A stretch of DNA of 64,000 nucleotides from Rallus limicola (lineage: Eukaryota; Chordata; Aves; Gruiformes; Rallidae). Each line of letters starts with the position of its first letter. Positions within the stretch are counted from its first letter, which is position 1. The position numbers were made by a program, and so were the translations under genes. Below the pieces are notes generated by a model, which was given only the letters and a program-made list of their open reading frames with translations, searched no databases and was not told the origin of the DNA. The stretch is taken from the NCBI GenBank assembly GCA_022605955.1, contig JAKCOZ010000008.1, positions 23,561,083-23,625,082 of the forward strand, given 5' to 3'. Of this stretch, positions 60,121-64,000 are shown piece after piece.

Positions 60121-62849
60121 TTTTAAGTTATTATTTTTTATTTATTTTATCTTATTTCATTATCATTTTAGAAAGAGCAGTAAAAGAATAAATGCTAAAA
60201 CCAGTTTTGCTTTGCTGGGCAGCTTAGGAACCTTCAGAATTGTGGGGAAATTTCAAGTAGACAAAATGCCTGACAGCATCTTAAACAACAGCTATCCTGA
60301 AATCAATCACAGAGGAAGAAAAGTTAGAAGTGGGGTCTTTTGAAATAGGGACTTTAAACAGGGCAGAGTCTGCTCCACACAGATTGCTTAGTGAATGCCA
60401 TTACAGAATGCGATGTGTGTGTTAGTAAGTAAGGACATCTGGTAACCAGCTTTTTTCTGATTCATTAACTGACTCTGCTTCTGTGGCCACAGGGCTTGAT
60501 AGGGAAGGCTGAAAGACTTTTGCTCCCAGAAAATGGGACTTTGATGTATGCTTCATTTCTTTGACCCAACCATATCCTTTAAATTTCCTCTTATGCTTTC
60601 ATTATAAATATTTAAATTTGAAACCTTGCTGGAAACACTTAAAATCTTAGAAGAATAGATGCTCCTATTTAATTGTACCTAGCAAGAAGTCATATTTAAA
60701 ATTCCTTCATTGATCCTCTACAGTAATTCACCCCATCAACACACATCAGTAAGTGATGTTCTCTACTTGTTAGCATTTTCCGTGGTGTCTTGGTTTCGGC
60801 TAGGATAGAGTTTTAATTTAAATATGAAGTTATTCTCCTGTTTCTCAATGTTTACACTCTTTCAAACATGATTCATGACAATGAACGGAATATTTCTAAA
60901 AAGGGACTTTGAACTGATTCCTTTTTCTGAAAACTGCAATTTGTGCCAAACCAGTAGGATTATTTTTTATAAACCCTCCATGAGATTAATGAGCTTGGAC
61001 AGAAAAAGTAAAAGCATCACACTGCTCATATCAAGTGCTGTTTTTCTTCATATAATACAAGTGAAACAGCTCCAAATGCTCTAGAGAGAATGATTGAGCA
61101 AAAGAAATCTAACTTGATAGTACATGTTGAGGGATGAAATGGACAATGAAGTTTCCATATGTTGTTTTTACGCAGTAATTAGAAACTGTCACACACCGTT
61201 TCATTTTTTAGTTTCCTTGGGCTTATTTGCATGTATGAGGCTTTCCTTAGAGCAGAATTGCAGGCATCAAACTGGCACCCAGTTGAAATCTGAGGCAGTG
61301 ACACGTGGGCTTCTTCCACCTCATGGACAAGAAGCCAGCGGCAGGTACTGTGACAGCCCAGAGCACAGCTCAGCTACAGCCAGCTGCAGCCTCACTTACC
61401 TCTCTGCCTTTGCCAAATTTTATTTTCCAGGTTGAAGCAGTGTCCATTCCTGTGGTGTGAGCCTGTATATTCTCATGTATGCAGACTAGCTTCTGTTTCC
61501 AACAGATAGAAGTAATTTAATGTATTTACTTGCATGTATGCTCAGTGGGAGCTTGGGTCCTCATTCCCATAGGTTCCTTTAAAATCCTTGTACAGCTTCA
61601 CACCGGCAAGACAGACAAACAGTGCTCTGGTTCTCAGTTTTCCTAATGGATGCAGAAAATTGGCCACATGACTTGACAAATCTTTCCAGGTCTTTGGTAG
61701 TAACTCCTTTCTATAACCTCAAAAATAGCTGATTCACTTAAAACATCTGAATCTGGCTCTCAGAATTGCTCCAGAGCAGAATGACCAATAAAGATATTTG
61801 GCTTTTGTCTTCATTATCCTGATGGTGGTGATGACTTGGTCATATTAACCTTTTTTTCCCCTAAAATAAGGGATATATATGTGCATTTTTAATAGGTAAG
61901 AAAATATGTCAGTGTGTGTGTGTAAGTGGGCTGATGTTTTCTGTCTCTGAACTGTTTTCCAATCCCTTGTAAAATACCAGAAAGCTAGATGCATATCTCT
62001 CTTGACCATGCAAGATAGATTAACTCTCTGGATTGCTGTTAAATTCAAACTCTTAAATGATCTATAACCCAAACAAGCAGGCCTCTGAAAAACATCAAAG
62101 GACATCGATTACATTCACAGTTACATCTGAGAGGCAGAATTCAAAGGCTGATAATTCAATTTTTTTTTAAACACTGGACTAATCCTTGATGTTACTGATC
62201 CTCTTTTGTTCATTCCTGACTAAGGCAAAATTTGGATTGTTTAAAAAAGGGCTAAATAATTTTTTACTTTAATTACTAATTACTTGTACCGTAATAGCAC
62301 GAGATACTCCCTTCTGCCAGCTACTCTACGGCTTCCCAGAGATCCTCATCTCCACACTCAGCCCAGGAACTTCTGTAACATAAACCTAATTCATCCATGC
62401 AAATGAACCTTAGAGGAGAGTAAGCAATGCTTACTCATAGGCATTTAAAACTACATAACATAGACCTTTTGATTTGTACTTAACTGAATATTTTCAGTTG
62501 TTATTTGTACGATATTCAAACTATAATTAGAACTTTTTCTAAACGTGGAGGCAATTCCTCAGGAACCCTGAATACAAGTTTTTGACTTAAACCAGCAAAT
62601 AAAATATGGGTATTATACTTTACAGAAGCTTCCAAAGGCAGCTACAGTATCTCACTTTACTTTTACAATTGTAAATATAATGAAAAGATAGAGAAAATGC
62701 TTATATGAAAAATTATGTAAAGCTAGTTTGAGAGATAGTGGAGTTATTGGTCAACACAGTGGAAGGCATGTCATTGGTTATAGCACAGCTGCTAGAGGTG
62801 ACTGTTGGTATCTGTAGCATGTTGATGTGTGAAGTGCAAAAATGAATCT
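60121..62849. other. Unannotated non-coding stretch
   Basis: It begins with an ATTTA/TTATTT-rich patch (60121-60175). A short (TG)n sits at 61909-61922. No exon, RNA gene or mobile element was recognised. Confidence 0.5.
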
Positions 62850-63010
62850 TATTCCTCAGGAGAGTCCTGCATATGTCACGTATATTGTCTCATTAAGCCA
62901 ATCCATTTATCAACCCACTGAATGCCAATTAAATTGCACAGGATGGTGCAGGTATATGGTGGGCTGATGGTGCCAAAGTTTATTACAGCTGAGCTTTTCT
63001 GGCTCAGTAC
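62850..63010. promoter_or_regulatory. Possible conserved non-coding element
   Basis: Complex sequence with homeodomain-type and CCAAT-like words (TCATTAAGCCAATCC, GCCAATTAAATTGCAC, TTTATTACAGCTGAGC with an E-box-like CAGCTG) and no homopolymers or coding signal. It is called on texture alone. Confidence 0.22.
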
Positions 63011-64000
63011 ATTCCTGCATAGCAAAATGGCAGACATATCAAAGCCAAATTAAATGTTCTTGAAATAATGCCTTTAAAGAGGAAGAAATGCCACAGTCTG
63101 GCACAAAAGAGTATGAAATACAATGTCACTTCTTGGTGTACTTTTAGTTCCAATGAAGATGTCACGGCTCAGATCCAGCCAGTGCCAAATGTCTTCACAG
63201 CGTGCAAATTAGATCAGTGTAATTTCATCAGGATGATGATCAGACTCTGTTGTAGCTATATGGCTGCATACACAGCTTCTGCTGGCTGCTGCAGTCAGGC
63301 TGGTACAGCTGAGCTAATGCTGCCATCCTCAGAAAGAGACAGAAGTTGATTTTATAGCATTATCCTGATGCCAGAGTCCAAAGGATATTCCTAGATCCTG
63401 GAAATATTAGTCTGAAGCTTCAACTCAAAGAACTCCCCTTTTTATCTCCAACAAAAGTAATATGAATATCTTTATTCAATGTATTATTGTTATAAGTTAT
63501 CAGATTTTGACTGAAGATTTTTCAATTTTAAAATGTAACGATAACCTCACCAAGAAATCCACTCCATCTCTCTGCTCCAAGACACTGGCTAGTACCAGAC
63601 AGTGGAAAAGACCTACTGCCTTAGCCACTTTGGTCTAAAGCCGATCATATGAATGCAAACCTATGCTCTTTGGCAGCATTCATTAATGGTCCTGACAGAT
63701 GTACTCTGTTGGATTTAGTATCACTCACTTAAACATTACTGCTCTGGCCGTCCACCTCACTCCTTTGCTGGAGGCTATATCCTGCAGAGCAGGGGTGGGA
63801 GAAGTGAGCCTTTCCAAGCTCTTTCAGTTCACAATTCACAATTCACCATGTTAGCTTGACTTGCTGCTGTCTAACTTGTTGTACCTGATCTGCTGAACCT
63901 CAGGATTTCAAATCCTCTCCTGGAATGGCTGGTACATGAGCACACATTTTGCTCTGTTGATGGGGTGTGTGGCTGGTCACCCCCAGTGCTGGGAAAGGAC
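63011..64000. other. Unannotated non-coding stretch to window end
   Basis: No gene was recognised. A short direct repeat of TTCACAA (63828-63846, about 2.7 copies) lies near the end. The last 100 bases are richer in G+C but match nothing I can name. Confidence 0.5.

Noticed and set aside
1..64000. CRISPR arrays, operons, prokaryotic promoters or phage modules
   Set aside because: The sequence is eukaryotic in character (CR1 LINE, very low coding density), and no spacer-repeat periodicity was seen.

Overview
The window looks like a gene-poor stretch of a bird nuclear genome, either intergenic or deep intronic. Three things support this. The DNA is AT-rich and CpG-poor, with long stretches lacking any recognisable reading frame. 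The only clear mobile elements are four sparse fragments of CR1, the dominant LINE of birds and other sauropsids. Overall repeat content is low, as is typical of birds; a turtle or crocodilian cannot be excluded from sequence alone. I could not identify any cellular protein-coding exon. The open frames on both strands are short, overlap one another and carry no family motif I recognise.

Layout. 1-9.2 kb is mostly unannotated sequence, with a possible conserved segment near 6.1 kb, a 44-bp tandem duplication at 6.3 kb and a CR1 3' end at 9.2 kb. 9.3-18.7 kb holds a C-rich tract, a poly-T run, an antisense CR1 3' end (14.6 kb), a tandem GATA-motif pair (16.2 kb) and a C/A-rich tract (18.2 kb). 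At 18.75 kb there is a piece resembling the internal promoter half of 5S rRNA, most likely from an old 5S-derived SINE (AmnSINE1-like) or a 5S pseudogene. 20-34.8 kb has an AT microsatellite-like tract, a poly-A run, G/T tracts including a canonical G-quadruplex motif (31.85 kb), and a homeodomain-type palindrome (29.5 kb). A CR1 ORF2 remnant lies at 34.8 kb. 35-49 kb has several homeodomain/POU/FOX-motif-rich segments (38.1, 41.2, 42.8, 45.5 kb) that look like conserved non-coding elements.

The most structured region is 48.92-49.25 kb. It has an inverted repeat whose arms each carry an exact octamer (POU) motif. This is followed by, and overlaps, a degenerate array of about four units at roughly 63-bp spacing, each with an AATTAAT-like core and, about 20 bp later, a TCAAAT/TGTCA core. 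53.5-54.5 kb is the largest CR1 copy. It is antisense, 5'-truncated and includes part of the reverse transcriptase, broken by a frameshift at the catalytic Asp-Asp box and by another near the C-terminus. It also appears to lack an internal block that the 34.8-kb copy retains. The last 9 kb has a near-canonical G4 tract (57.1 kb), an inverted CCAAT hairpin (60.1 kb) and another possible conserved element (62.9 kb).

No operon, pathway or gene cluster is present. If the window has a function it is most likely cis-regulatory, and the non-coding candidates below rest on motif structure alone, without any alignment.
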